Of a stretch of 18,567 nt of DNA, positions 1-8,558 are shown piece by piece; position 1 is the first letter of the stretch; every line of letters starts with the position of its first letter. The DNA is from Bacillota bacterium (lineage in GTDB: Bacteria; Bacillota; Clostridia; Acetivibrionales; DSM-1351): the NCBI GenBank assembly GCA_023443515.1, contig JAEZUC010000016.1:1-18567 (forward strand), in the 5' to 3' direction. A program made the translations under genes and the position numbers. The notes under the pieces are model-generated. The model was not told the DNA's origin. It was given only the letters and a program-made list of their open reading frames with translations, and ran no database searches.

Positions 1-405
1 CTATGGCTTCACCCGTTCATAATGGCACGGGTTACATTAGAGAACAATAGACCGGTTATTGATATGTATTTATTTGAGAAGCATTTATTAAAAAAGACAA
101 TAAAGAAAAAAGCGGGTAAAGGCCACAGTATTGATTATCTGAGGGCTATTGATCCTGAAGATATACAGATAAGTACCCATTACGGTTTTTATAATCCATT
201 TAATACAGGTATTACTTGCGGAGCTGTAAACATGGTTTCGCAATTAATAAATATAAGTACTTTTGAAAACGAACCGGACTTTCTTGCAGATAAGGATTAT
301 ATATATTTAAATGCATCTGCAAAAATATATATGGGTCCGGCTATAATGGAACTATTAAAAATACGACGACTTTACAGGAGGGACTTACAATGGATACAAA
401 CATGA
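1..405 (+). CDS. DUF2953 (YtfI-like) protein, C-terminal part, cut by window edge
   Basis: The frame is open from base 1 and ends at TGA 403-405, so 134 residues are visible and the true start lies outside the window. An internal ATG at 22 has no ribosome binding site and is not a convincing start. The fragment has a basic stretch (KKTIKKKAGKG), then a segment GFYNPFNTGITCGAVNMV that resembles the conserved Gly-rich part of DUF2953 proteins, and a basic end. The next gene overlaps its end by 16 bp and is gerW/ytfJ; in Firmicutes the DUF2953 gene commonly sits directly before ytfJ, which supports the call. DUF2953 function is unknown; the association with sporulation comes only from its neighbour. 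The family call rests on a short motif plus context, so it is moderately sure. Confidence 0.6.
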   Translation, partial: LWLHPFIMARVTLENNRPVIDMYLFEKHLLKKTIKKKAGKGHSIDYLRAIDPEDIQISTHYGFYNPFNTGITCGAVNMVSQLINISTFENEPDFLADKDYIYLNASAKIYMGPAIMELLKIRRLYRRDLQWIQT

Positions 406-839
406 ATCAGAATGTAACTGCTTTATTTTCAAACCTTGAAGATTTTACTCAGAATGAAGGTTTAATAGGAAAGCCGGTCACACATGGAGACAAAACCTTT
501 ATTCCTGTAGTCTCAGTTACTCTTGGCTATGGAACAGGTAATACCGCAAGCAAAAACCATGGCACCAGTACAAAAGAACAAGCAGGCGGTACTACCTCAG
601 GTATGGCCAATAATATGGCAGGAGGAGCTTTAGGACTGGGAGCAAAGCTTTGTACAGATGCAGTTATAATCGTAGACAAGGACAATGTATCAATGCTTCA
701 GGTTGGCCCCACTGCTACAAGCCAGCTTATGGACAAAATGCCACAAATAATCTCAGGACTGGGTTCTATGGGAAAACAGCAGCAACAGAGTCAACAACAA
801 CAGGGACAGCAATCCCAAAGCAATCAAAGTCAGCAATAA
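390..839 (+). CDS. gerW: GerW family sporulation protein (YtfJ)
   Basis: This 149-residue protein matches the GerW/YtfJ family of spore-associated proteins, which are made in the forespore and affect spore germination in Bacillus; the biochemical role is unknown. Visible features are an N-terminal segment with LIGKPVTHGDKTFIPVVSVT, a Gly-rich centre (GYGTGN, then GGALGLGAK), and a hydrophobic strand DAVIIVDKDNVSMLQVG, all in family order. The last ~21 residues (from about 129) are almost only Gln and Ser and probably disordered. The start is fixed by AGGAGGG at 376-382, 7 nt before ATG 390, inside the preceding DUF2953 gene, so the two are translationally linked. A 92-bp gap follows. No signal peptide is seen. 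Confidence 0.9.
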   Translation: MDTNMNQNVTALFSNLEDFTQNEGLIGKPVTHGDKTFIPVVSVTLGYGTGNTASKNHGTSTKEQAGGTTSGMANNMAGGALGLGAKLCTDAVIIVDKDNVSMLQVGPTATSQLMDKMPQIISGLGSMGKQQQQSQQQQGQQSQSNQSQQ

Positions 840-931
840 TCAAAGACCATAATTTTACTGAATATGTACAGAATAAACGTGTAACACTATTATAGCAAGT
901 AGTATCTTTTAACATGAAAGGACAATATACC

Positions 932-1291
932 ATGGATAAAGTAGAAAACAGACAAGGTTTTGGCCTGGGACATCTCGTATTGCGTATAGTAATCGGGGCT
1001 GTCATTTTGGCAATCACAGCATTCTTAACACCAGGTTTTTCGATTTCATCATGGTTTTCATTATTGCTTGCAGCAGTAGTACTGGCAGTTCTGGACTGGG
1101 CAGTAAACAAGATAACAGGTGTGAATGCAACTCCTTTCGGCCGTGGAATTTCCGGCTTCATAATTGCAGCCATTATCATCTACGTTATCAAGTTTATTGT
1201 ACCGGGATATAATATTTCACTCCTTGCTGCTGTTATTGCTGCACTGGTATATGGTGTAGTCGATGCAATTATTCCGGGACGTGGTATGTAG
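932..1291 (+). CDS. Small four-helix membrane protein, YvlD / phage-holin IV-like family
   Basis: The 119-residue hydrophobic protein has four predicted membrane helices at roughly 14-32, 39-57, 72-91 and 94-113. It resembles the PF04020 family (mycobacterial 4-TMS 'phage holin superfamily IV', including Bacillus YvlD). Despite the name, members are usually chromosomal and not linked to phage, and no phage gene lies here. The two halves look like an internal duplication: PGFSISSWFSLLLAAVVLAV in the first and PGYNISLLAAVIAALVYGVV in the second. I chose ATG 932 because AAAGGA (917-922) sits 9 nt before it; the in-frame ATG at 914 has no ribosome binding site. The function is unknown. Confidence 0.8.
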   Translation: MDKVENRQGFGLGHLVLRIVIGAVILAITAFLTPGFSISSWFSLLLAAVVLAVLDWAVNKITGVNATPFGRGISGFIIAAIIIYVIKFIVPGYNISLLAAVIAALVYGVVDAIIPGRGM

Positions 1292-1323
1292 TTACCATAG
1301 AGGAATACCTGCAAAAAGGACGT

Positions 1324-1356
1324 TTAGGAGCGGCTTTTCTAAAAGGCCGCTCCTAA
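1324..1356. other. GC-rich 11-bp stem-loop between convergent genes
   Basis: TTAGGAGCGGC (1324-1334) pairs with GCCGCTCCTAA (1346-1356), and an inner TTTT/AAAA pair extends the stem with one bulged base. On the plus strand it follows the YvlD-like gene but is followed by an A-run, not a T-run, so it is not a classical intrinsic terminator for that gene. It may still slow polymerase or stabilise the mRNA 3' end. Confidence 0.5.
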
Positions 1357-1357
1357 T

Positions 1358-1382
1358 AAAAAAAAATCCCTATCACAAGGGA
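1358..1382 (-). terminator. Intrinsic terminator of the chemotaxis gene
   Basis: Read on the minus strand, a short stem TCCCT/AGGGA (1382-1378 with 1371-1367, 6-nt loop) is followed directly by A and nine T residues (complement of the A-run 1358-1366). It lies about 90 bp after the MCP stop codon. The stem is short but the T-tract is strong. Confidence 0.6.
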
Positions 1383-1469
1383 AAGATAAGATTATTATTG
1401 AATCAGTATGCCGTTATTTAGATTATTCCATATTATATAGTGTTTATACCTTTATTTTCCATACATTTC

Positions 1470-3755
1470 CTATACCTTAACTCTTTCAGAAATCTTAAAA
1501 AGGTCTGAAGATGCATCATTTAAAAGCATAGAGATTTCATCCAGGTCATTAAGAGTTTTTGCTTGTATCTGAATAATGGAATTAAAATCCGGGTAATCTG
1601 TGGAATTGTCAGAGACCCCGGAGGCAATCTTGTCAACAGCGTCAACAAACTCTCTGGCAGTCTGATAATGAGTATATGCTTTGTCAGCAGAGGCCTTTAC
1701 GGTATCTGTAACATTGCTTATAGACTGAATTATCTCTCCTATACCTTTTTTAACTTCATTTATTCGTGCTGCCCCATCTTCAACTCCAAGTAAACCTGAA
1801 TTCATTTTCTCAACAGCAGTGTTGATGCTTGCCTGTATTTCCTTGATCTGCTCCTTTATTTCAGTTGCAGAGTTATTACTTAGATTTGAAAGCTTTCTTA
1901 TTTCGTCTGCAACAACCGCAAAGCCTTTGCCCTGCTGACCTGCTCTGTTAGCTTCAATAGCTGCATTCAGTGCCAGCAGGTTTGTCTGCGATGCAATTTG
2001 AGTAATAGTATTAGTAATCTCTCCAATTCTTCCTGAAGAGGATTCCAGATTTCCAATGGATGTTGCAATGGACTGAACAGTTTCATTAACAGAGTTTATA
2101 AACATTTCTGCTTCTTCAACAGCCTTTTCTTTTAGCTTGGCTGTTTCCACCGCCCTGACACTATCTCCAACTGCCTTTTGCGTCTGTTCGGTTACGATTT
2201 TTACGCCGGATATTATGCTTTCCGTGTCCAGAACAAACCCTTCTCTGTCAGTAGCCTTTGTAGCAGAAATTTTATCCATAGTTATCCTGTTTTGTTCAAC
2301 AAGAGATTTAACCCTATGCTTTAAAGAACTTATTTCACTGCCGGTATCCTTAAACTGTTCAACCATCCTTTGTTGTCCGTCAATCACATTGTTGACCTGC
2401 TTACCCAGTTTACCTAAATCATTGGAAGTAGCAATTTCGGCCCTGACAGTCAAGTCTCCCCTTTCAACCTTTGAAAGAATATTGGACAGATAATGGATAG
2501 GCTTAACTATTCTGTTAGATAAAAGCAATGCAATCAACATACCTATAATAATGGAAAACAGCGTAATAATAATAAGTATCCAGAATATGGCACGTTTAAT
2601 TTTCTCAGAAGACTTTATATCGTCAGAAAAATAGTTGTTAAAAGATACTCTGAGCTTGTCAGAATTATCAAGAAAGGATTTATTCAGTTCAGACATACTT
2701 TTATATCCCTCAGCAATCAAACCCTTTTCAATAACTGCAGCTCTTTTGTATACCTCTTGGGCTGTACCGTCTATGGAATTATTCAAAGAATTAAGCTTTT
2801 CAATTTTTTCTGATGGAATACCGTTTTTCAAAAGGTCATCCAATTTAACGTCAATATCCGTTTTATTCTTTTTAAACTCCGCGGATAAATTTTCGCCCCC
2901 CGATGCAGAATACGACAGAATTGCATTATTTCTGTTTATTAATACAGCTATGTCCAAAATCTGATTATATATATGTAAGTCACTGGCAACTTTTTTCATA
3001 CTCCAGACCCTGTCAAAGCCTTGAGTTGATTTTGCATTATCGAGAACATTCTGACTGGCAGCAGCTACTGCAGAAATTCTTTGCTGGAGTTCTTCATTTT
3101 TTACACTATATTCAACATCCCCCGTGGGAGTATTATCTATGTCTGCCAAAAGCTTTTTTATCTCTGTGAATTGGTTATCAATATATACGGAATCTGAGTC
3201 AACCAGTCCGATTATTCTGTTCAACTCAGTAATATCATCCATAAGCCTTGCCGATCTATCCTTAATAGGCCCTGCCATAGTCTTTTGAAGTTCATTTACA
3301 ATGCTTTGCATTTCATTAGAATTATCCTGAACACCTTTTAGAAAACCTTGGATATCTTTATTTTCAAAAGTTTTAATATCAGGACTGATTTTATCATTAT
3401 ATAAATCTACATATTCCTTATTAATACTATCCAGTTGCTCAACAACTTTTTTGTCCTCGGAGCTTATTTCAGCCCCCTTCAATTTCTTTAATACTGCATC
3501 CATCTTGTTTCCTATGTCTGCAAAAGCCTGGCTGTCATCATTAAAGGAATTTACAATGTCGGTTAAAACCTGCTGTCTTTGGGCAGACAGCCTGTTGAGT
3601 TCCTGTGCTGCATCCTGATTTGATTTATTAGCTTCTATATTGTTAACAGAATTAATTACCTTTCTATATCCAAAAAAAGAAATAGCAGATGAAATTAACG
3701 AGATTGCAATAACAATGCAAAATGCTCCGATTATTGTACTTTTAATATTTTTCAT
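1470..3755 (-). CDS. Methyl-accepting chemotaxis protein with long helical sensor domain
   Basis: This is a 761-residue transmembrane chemoreceptor that should signal to the CheA/CheW complex at the inner face of the membrane. Order of parts: a membrane helix at ~5-28, a ~360-residue extracytoplasmic region rich in predicted helices, a second membrane helix at ~388-413, a HAMP domain at ~413-465 (from RIVKPIHYLSNILSKVERGD), and a cytoplasmic signalling hairpin. The hairpin tip IASQTNLLALNAAIEANRAG lies near residues 584-604 and is followed by GFAVVADEIRKL. There is no C-terminal CheR-docking pentapeptide. The start ATG at 3755 has AGGAGG (3765-3770) 9 nt upstream; a TTG at 3779 in the same frame lacks one. 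The ligand is unknown. The gene stands alone and diverges from the M23 peptidase gene. Confidence 0.93.
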   Translation of the reverse strand: MKNIKSTIIGAFCIVIAISLISSAISFFGYRKVINSVNNIEANKSNQDAAQELNRLSAQRQQVLTDIVNSFNDDSQAFADIGNKMDAVLKKLKGAEISSEDKKVVEQLDSINKEYVDLYNDKISPDIKTFENKDIQGFLKGVQDNSNEMQSIVNELQKTMAGPIKDRSARLMDDITELNRIIGLVDSDSVYIDNQFTEIKKLLADIDNTPTGDVEYSVKNEELQQRISAVAAASQNVLDNAKSTQGFDRVWSMKKVASDLHIYNQILDIAVLINRNNAILSYSASGGENLSAEFKKNKTDIDVKLDDLLKNGIPSEKIEKLNSLNNSIDGTAQEVYKRAAVIEKGLIAEGYKSMSELNKSFLDNSDKLRVSFNNYFSDDIKSSEKIKRAIFWILIIITLFSIIIGMLIALLLSNRIVKPIHYLSNILSKVERGDLTVRAEIATSNDLGKLGKQVNNVIDGQQRMVEQFKDTGSEISSLKHRVKSLVEQNRITMDKISATKATDREGFVLDTESIISGVKIVTEQTQKAVGDSVRAVETAKLKEKAVEEAEMFINSVNETVQSIATSIGNLESSSGRIGEITNTITQIASQTNLLALNAAIEANRAGQQGKGFAVVADEIRKLSNLSNNSATEIKEQIKEIQASINTAVEKMNSGLLGVEDGAARINEVKKGIGEIIQSISNVTDTVKASADKAYTHYQTAREFVDAVDKIASGVSDNSTDYPDFNSIIQIQAKTLNDLDEISMLLNDASSDLFKISERVKV

Positions 3756-3974
3756 ATATGACAGCCTCCTACCTTTCAATGCAAATAGCCGAATATAAAA
3801 TAGTTCTACATTTTAGCTATAAAACCCTTTAAATCAACTACCTTTTTCGCCATTTTTTTCTTGCAACGGAATGGAGTTATAGTCTTTATCCTATATAAGT
3901 AATACCAACAGGTAATTTTTATAACAAAATTGGAAATAATTTTACTACATAAATTTGTAGAATGGTGGTTCCAA

Positions 3975-4823
3975 ATGCGAAAATTCTTTAAACCAACACG
4001 GTGCTTGGTAATTATATTAATACTACTATTATCACTAGTTTGCCTGCTCAATGCAAAATCCGCCAGGCTGGAAAAAACCAACCACGTTTTAGGAGAACAA
4101 GTACAGAATATGTCCAGAATCTTAACAGATCAAAATGAAGCACTTGAAGTAAACGGTGAATTGATAAAAATCCTTCAATCTGATCAGACAGCATTTAAAA
4201 GCAGACTTGAGGATTTTGCAAAAACCTATACCCAAATAGCGGTCAGCTATGTAAGAAAATCAAGCAGAGGTACATCTGCCAAAAGTGCAAATGATACAAT
4301 AAGAGATATAATTAAGCTCAATACTCTTGTCAAAAATCTAAACACAGCTTTTACAAATAATAGTGAACTTACGAAATTCCTTGAAAAGTCAAATACGGAG
4401 TTGGAGGAATTTGTTGACGCACTGCCTACTTTCATTCCGGTAAACGGTAAAATCACCTCCCCTTTCGGGATGAGAAACCATCCAATTACACATATCAGAA
4501 CTGTTCATAAAGGTGTAGACATTGATGCGGATACCGGAGACCCGATACTTGCAGCAGGTTCGGGCAAAGTGATATATGCAGGGTATAACAACGGCTACGG
4601 AAACCATGTTATAGTAGACCACGGTAACGGTTTTAAAACAATATACGGACATTCATCCAAACTACTTGTCAAAACAGGCCAAAGTGTAAAAAAGGGCCAA
4701 AGGATAGCATTGGTTGGCAGTACAGGCAGAAGTACCGGGCCTCACCTGCATTTTGAAATAAGAATAGCGGAAACTGCAGTAGATCCTATCAAATATGTTG
4801 AATTTAAACCCTTAATACAATAA
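3975..4823 (+). CDS. Membrane-anchored M23 family metallopeptidase (peptidoglycan endopeptidase)
   Basis: The 282-residue protein has one N-terminal membrane anchor (~9-27), a helical and probably coiled-coil linker (~28-150), and a C-terminal LytM/M23 domain (~155-275). The zinc ligands expected for the family are visible: H178 and D182 in HKGVD, and H259 in GPHLHFEIR (HxH 257-259). H226 in YGHSS matches the usual catalytic histidine. It should therefore be an active enzyme cutting peptide cross-links on the outer face of the membrane, not a degenerate activator such as EnvC. I chose ATG 3975, with GGTGG (3964-3968) 6 nt upstream; a TTG at 3930 in the same frame lacks a binding site. The next gene is a class A PBP on the same strand, 235 bp on. 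Confidence 0.9.
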   Translation: MRKFFKPTRCLVIILILLLSLVCLLNAKSARLEKTNHVLGEQVQNMSRILTDQNEALEVNGELIKILQSDQTAFKSRLEDFAKTYTQIAVSYVRKSSRGTSAKSANDTIRDIIKLNTLVKNLNTAFTNNSELTKFLEKSNTELEEFVDALPTFIPVNGKITSPFGMRNHPITHIRTVHKGVDIDADTGDPILAAGSGKVIYAGYNNGYGNHVIVDHGNGFKTIYGHSSKLLVKTGQSVKKGQRIALVGSTGRSTGPHLHFEIRIAETAVDPIKYVEFKPLIQ

Positions 4824-5005
4824 CGCTGGTAATGTAAGTCGGGAAATATTGTGAATATTACTTTAAAATTTACCATTATGCCTATTAAAGGAATTTTTCA
4901 ATTAAACAGGGGATATCTATATATATGGTATTATCAAGCCGTTTGGGTCGTTTCGAACCTCAATTCCAGCCTCTTTCTTAACATTTAATTAATATGTACT
5001 AAAAA

Positions 5006-5038
5006 ACGTTTTGTGATATAATATTGTGAGCAAAACGT
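5006..5038 (+). promoter_or_regulatory. PBP promoter (extended -10) inside an 8-bp dyad, possible operator
   Basis: TGATATAAT at 5014-5022 is a perfect extended -10 element (TG-A-TATAAT). No good -35 box is visible. The -10 is flanked by an exact inverted repeat, ACGTTTTG (5006-5013) and CAAAACGT (5031-5038), with a 17-nt centre. An operator covering the -10 and start point would be a natural reading, but the regulator is unknown. Confidence 0.6.
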
Positions 5039-5058
5039 ATTAATCTAAGGAGGATATT

Positions 5059-7638
5059 ATGAAAGCTAATGAAAAGGCTGCATCAGGGGCGGATAAGCAA
5101 AAAAAGAAGAAGAAAAAGACTCCTTCATCTCCGGCTTCTAAATTTACCCTTGCAGTTATTAAAACAGTGTTTGTTATCCTCATATCTTTAGGGTGTGTTA
5201 TTGGTGGTGTGTTAGGCGGGGCCGTTCTCGGATACATAAAGACTGCAGCGCCGATTACACCGGATCAGCTTGAAATGACGAAAGTAACTTTCATATATGA
5301 CAAGGATGGCAAGGAGATCGCACAGGTCAAGGGTGGTGAAAACCGTATACTTGCCGAACATTCTGAAATACCCGATAATATGAGACATGCATTTATTGCA
5401 ATAGAAGATTCCAGATTTATAGGACATGATGGTGTTGACAAGAAACGTTTTATTGGTGCTGCACTAAGTTATATTGTTAAGTTCGGTGATGCCGACTACG
5501 GCGGAAGTACCATTACTCAGCAGCTGGTGAAAAATATAACCGGAAACACCGATTCTACGGTTAAAAGAAAAGTCCAGGAAGCCTGGCAGGCAATGGATCT
5601 GGAAAAAAAGATGTCAAAGGATCAGATTCTTGACAATTATATGAACAGAATCAACACCGGGCTTGGTTGCTGGGGTGTACAGGCAGCGGCAAAAAAATTC
5701 TTCAACAAGGAAGTAAAAGATCTTTCTCTTGCAGAATGTGCCAGCATCGCAGGTGTTACAAAATCACCGGGAACATATGATCCCACATTAAGTGAAAAAA
5801 CAAAGGCGGCAAACAAGGAGCGTCAGAAAATTATTCTTGCTGAAATGCTCAGGCAAGAATATATAACTAAAAACGAGTATGATGAAGCAGTGGCGGAGCC
5901 TTTAAAAATCTACAAAGGAACAAGTGAAGGCGACAAAAAGGATAATAACGTACAGAGTTACTTTGAGGACTATGTACTGACCCAGGTAAAAAATGACTTG
6001 ATGAAGAAATACAATTTATCAAGCAATAACGCTACTATAAAGCTGTATAACGGCGGTTTGAAGATTTATACAACCCAGGACAGCAATATTCAGAAAATAA
6101 TGAACGAGGAATTTACAAACCCCAAAAACTTTACTGCCAATGAGAAAATCAGCAATCCCGATATGCAGGCACAGGCAGCGATGCTTATTATAGATCCTGC
6201 TACAGGTCAAATCCGTGGTATGTACGGTGCATACGGCGAAAAAAAAGCCAATTTTACTCTGAACAGAGCTACGGACATGAAGAGACAGCCGGGTTCAAGC
6301 TTTAAACCAATAGCCGTTTACGGACCTGCACTAGATCTTGGTGTAATAACACCGGCCACTGTAATAGATGATGTACCTGTTTATCTTGATAAAGAACATC
6401 CTAATACACCGTATCCAAAAAATGCCGAAACAGGTGTGTACGAAGGTCTTCTCACAATCAGAAGAGCTGTACAGAAATCACAGAACGTTGTTGCTGCACA
6501 GGTATGGATGAATTTATTGGGAGCACAGAACTCTATAAACTATTTGAAAAAGGTTAATATAGACAGACCAAAGGAAGGATATGTATCAACTGCTCTCGGT
6601 GGATTGAATGAGGGAGTAAATCCTCTGCTTATGGCAGCGGCATATGTCCCCTTTGACAACAAGGGAGTTTATCTGGAGCCCATATCCTACACAAAGGTAA
6701 CTGATGACAAAGGCAATGTAATACTTGACAAAAAAGCTGACCAGAAAAGAAGTATTGCATACAAAGAAACCACCGCATTCCTTATGACAAGCATGATGAG
6801 GGACGTTGTAACAAACGGTACTGCTGCTGTAAACGGAGGCTTGGGAAGAGGCGGTTTGGGAACAGTAAAAAATTCAGCCGGCAAGGTTATTCCTACAGCA
6901 GGTAAAACCGGTACTACCAATGATACCTATGATAAATGGTTCGTAGGCTACTCACCTTACTATGTGGGTGCTACCTGGTACGGATACAATTTCAATAAGA
7001 CTCTGAAAGGTAAAGAAGTTTACCAAGCACTGAACCTTTGGAACAAGGTCATGAACAGGGCCCATGCAAAACTTGAACCGAAAGACTTCCCGCAGCCCCA
7101 AGGACTGGTCAAAAAGACTATATGTATCTACTCAGGAAAGCTTGTAGGTTCTCATTGTAGCGGTGATCCCCGTGGAAATGCCGTAAAGACAGAGTACTTT
7201 GCAAAAGGCACCGAGCCAACTGATACATGTGATGTTCACATCCTTGCAAAAGTAGATACAAGTTCAAAGGATATATACGGTCGTCCGTTATTGGCAAATC
7301 CATTCTGTCCGCCAAACTTGGTAAAGGAAAGTGTATTTATAAAGAGACCTGTACCGTACTTGCCGAAAAGCCCTCTCAAAGGCTCTATGTCAGCAACTAT
7401 CAAAGACTGGATTTATCAATTGTCGGAGGAAGAATACTGTACCAGACATGGTGGAGGAGCTTCAAATACACCTCCTCCGAACAATTCATCAGCACCCCCG
7501 TCGAATTCTGGTAGCGGTGGTTCCGGTAACACTCTGCCCGGAGGTAATAGTTCTCCCGGTAAACCAACTAACAGCACCGGAGGAACGCCGTCTGACAGCA
7601 CAGATGATACTCAGAATATTGATGATATAATTCCATAA
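5059..7638 (+). CDS. Class A penicillin-binding protein (transglycosylase/transpeptidase)
   Basis: This 859-residue bifunctional peptidoglycan synthase resembles PBP1a/PonA. After a basic cytoplasmic head (six lysines at ~15-20) comes one membrane helix (~29-59). The GT51 transglycosylase domain (~90-270) has EDSRF with likely catalytic E116, GGSTITQQLVKN, and a second conserved Glu at ~174. The transpeptidase domain (~330-650) shows SSFK at 413-416 (nucleophile S413, K416), SQN at 474-476 and KTGT at 616-619, so both active sites look intact. The tail from ~765 is rich in Gly, Ser, Pro, Asn and Thr and is probably a flexible extracellular region. AAGGAGG at 5047-5053 lies 5 nt before ATG 5059. 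A strong terminator follows. It synthesises the wall that the upstream M23 enzyme could remodel. Confidence 0.95.
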   Translation: MKANEKAASGADKQKKKKKKTPSSPASKFTLAVIKTVFVILISLGCVIGGVLGGAVLGYIKTAAPITPDQLEMTKVTFIYDKDGKEIAQVKGGENRILAEHSEIPDNMRHAFIAIEDSRFIGHDGVDKKRFIGAALSYIVKFGDADYGGSTITQQLVKNITGNTDSTVKRKVQEAWQAMDLEKKMSKDQILDNYMNRINTGLGCWGVQAAAKKFFNKEVKDLSLAECASIAGVTKSPGTYDPTLSEKTKAANKERQKIILAEMLRQEYITKNEYDEAVAEPLKIYKGTSEGDKKDNNVQSYFEDYVLTQVKNDLMKKYNLSSNNATIKLYNGGLKIYTTQDSNIQKIMNEEFTNPKNFTANEKISNPDMQAQAAMLIIDPATGQIRGMYGAYGEKKANFTLNRATDMKRQPGSSFKPIAVYGPALDLGVITPATVIDDVPVYLDKEHPNTPYPKNAETGVYEGLLTIRRAVQKSQNVVAAQVWMNLLGAQNSINYLKKVNIDRPKEGYVSTALGGLNEGVNPLLMAAAYVPFDNKGVYLEPISYTKVTDDKGNVILDKKADQKRSIAYKETTAFLMTSMMRDVVTNGTAAVNGGLGRGGLGTVKNSAGKVIPTAGKTGTTNDTYDKWFVGYSPYYVGATWYGYNFNKTLKGKEVYQALNLWNKVMNRAHAKLEPKDFPQPQGLVKKTICIYSGKLVGSHCSGDPRGNAVKTEYFAKGTEPTDTCDVHILAKVDTSSKDIYGRPLLANPFCPPNLVKESVFIKRPVPYLPKSPLKGSMSATIKDWIYQLSEEEYCTRHGGGASNTPPPNNSSAPPSNSGSGGSGNTLPGGNSSPGKPTNSTGGTPSDSTDDTQNIDDIIP

Positions 7639-7642
7639 ACAT

Positions 7643-7682
7643 AAAAACGGCTTTTGCACACTAGATGCAAAAGCCGTTTTTT
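7643..7682. terminator. Bidirectional intrinsic terminator between the PBP gene and proB
   Basis: AAAAACGGCTTTTGCA (7643-7658) pairs perfectly over 16 bp with the stretch at 7666-7681, with a 7-nt loop. The outer A/T ends provide a T-run on both strands, so it can end the PBP transcript on the plus strand and the proB transcript on the minus strand. Confidence 0.92.
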
Positions 7683-7697
7683 ACAGTCAAGTAAATT

Positions 7698-8516
7698 TTA
7701 TTTTGTTCCAATAAACAGTGTACCAACCTGTTCCCCGCTTAATATGTCAAGAATTGCTTCAGGGTGACTTCCGTTTGTCAGTACCACATCCACCCCTGCA
7801 CCTGTTGCTATCTTTGCGGCACTAAGCTTTGTTACCATTCCGCCTGTGCCTCGTTTGGTTCCTGCACCTTCAGCACAGTCCTCAATTTCAGGGGTAATTT
7901 TATCAATAATGGATAACATTTTAGAGTCAGGATTCTTCCTAGGATCAGAATCATAAAAACCATCTATATCCGATAAAATTATGAGTAAATCAGCCTCTAT
8001 CAGCTTTGCTACAATAGCAGACAGTGTATCGTTTTCACTAAAGGTATCCTTTTGTCCGACTTTGAGCTCAACTGTAGAAACAGAGTCATTCTCATTTACT
8101 ATAGGAACGATACCCTTTTCTAAAAGAGTTTCAAATGTATTAACAACATTTTTTCTGCATTTGTCATCACCCATAATGTCTCTTGTCAAGAGAATCTGAG
8201 CAACAATATGTCCGTATTCTGAAAAGAACTTACTGTACATATGCATAAGTTCACACTGCCCTACTGCTGCAACCGCCTGCTTTTCCCTTATGGTTTTAGG
8301 TCTTTCCGGCAATTTTAGCTTATCAACACCTACACCGATAGCTCCTGATGTTACCAGTACTACCTCTTTACCCTGATTTGATAAATCTGAAATAATTCTT
8401 GCCAGCTTATCAATGCAAGTAAAATTAATTTTCCCGGTCTCATATGTCAAAGTAGAAGTACCTACTTTAATGACAATCCTTTGTGCATCCTGAAGTTTCT
8501 GTCTTTTGAAACACAT
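7698..8516 (-). CDS. proB: Glutamate 5-kinase, short form without PUA domain
   Basis: The 272-residue enzyme phosphorylates glutamate with ATP in the first step of proline synthesis. Amino-acid-kinase motifs are in order: IVIKVGTSTL with K17, VTSGAIGVG (55-63), VNENDSVS (140-147), LSDIDGFYDSDPRKNP, and GTGGMVTKLSAAKIA near the C-terminus. The protein stops right after the kinase fold, so the C-terminal PUA domain of the long ProB (E. coli type, ~367 residues) is absent; short forms are known in Firmicutes. I prefer ATG 8516, with AAGGGG (8528-8533) 11 nt upstream; a TTG at 8525 is too close to that site. ProA is not in the window, which is unusual since proB and proA are often adjacent. It lies 71 bp after the PAP2 gene. 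Confidence 0.93.
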   Translation of the reverse strand: MCFKRQKLQDAQRIVIKVGTSTLTYETGKINFTCIDKLARIISDLSNQGKEVVLVTSGAIGVGVDKLKLPERPKTIREKQAVAAVGQCELMHMYSKFFSEYGHIVAQILLTRDIMGDDKCRKNVVNTFETLLEKGIVPIVNENDSVSTVELKVGQKDTFSENDTLSAIVAKLIEADLLIILSDIDGFYDSDPRKNPDSKMLSIIDKITPEIEDCAEGAGTKRGTGGMVTKLSAAKIATGAGVDVVLTNGSHPEAILDILSGEQVGTLFIGTK

Positions 8517-8558
8517 TTTTATCAATACCCCTTATACCAAAATCGAAACACCTTCTAG

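Noticed and set aside
780..839. Gln-codon repeat at the end of gerW as a microsatellite
   Set aside because: CAG, CAA and AGT codons are mixed irregularly, so it is low-complexity protein sequence and not a pure tandem repeat.
932..1291. Prophage holin cassette
   Set aside because: The 'holin IV' name of this family is historical. No endolysin, tail or integrase gene is nearby, and the gene sits in a sporulation context.
3806..3853. 15-codon minus-strand ORF in the MCP leader (MAKKVVDLKGFIAKM)
   Set aside because: No ribosome binding site precedes the ATG, which sits after an A-run, and the AT-rich composition easily yields Lys-rich peptides.
3756..3974. c-di-GMP riboswitch in the MCP/M23 divergent region
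   Set aside because: GEMM riboswitches often precede chemotaxis genes, but the conserved GGCAAACC and GCAAAGCC segments are absent from both strands.
4945..4975. GGTTCGAAAC on the minus strand, resembling a tRNA T-loop
   Set aside because: The flanks do not form a 5-bp T-stem, and no acceptor, D or anticodon arm can be found around it.
4925..4981. 18-codon ORF between the M23 and PBP genes (begins MVLSSRLGRFEP)
   Set aside because: It has only a weak GGGG-type site 11 nt upstream, it is very short, and nothing in its neighbourhood supports it. It may be worth a conservation check, but I do not call it.
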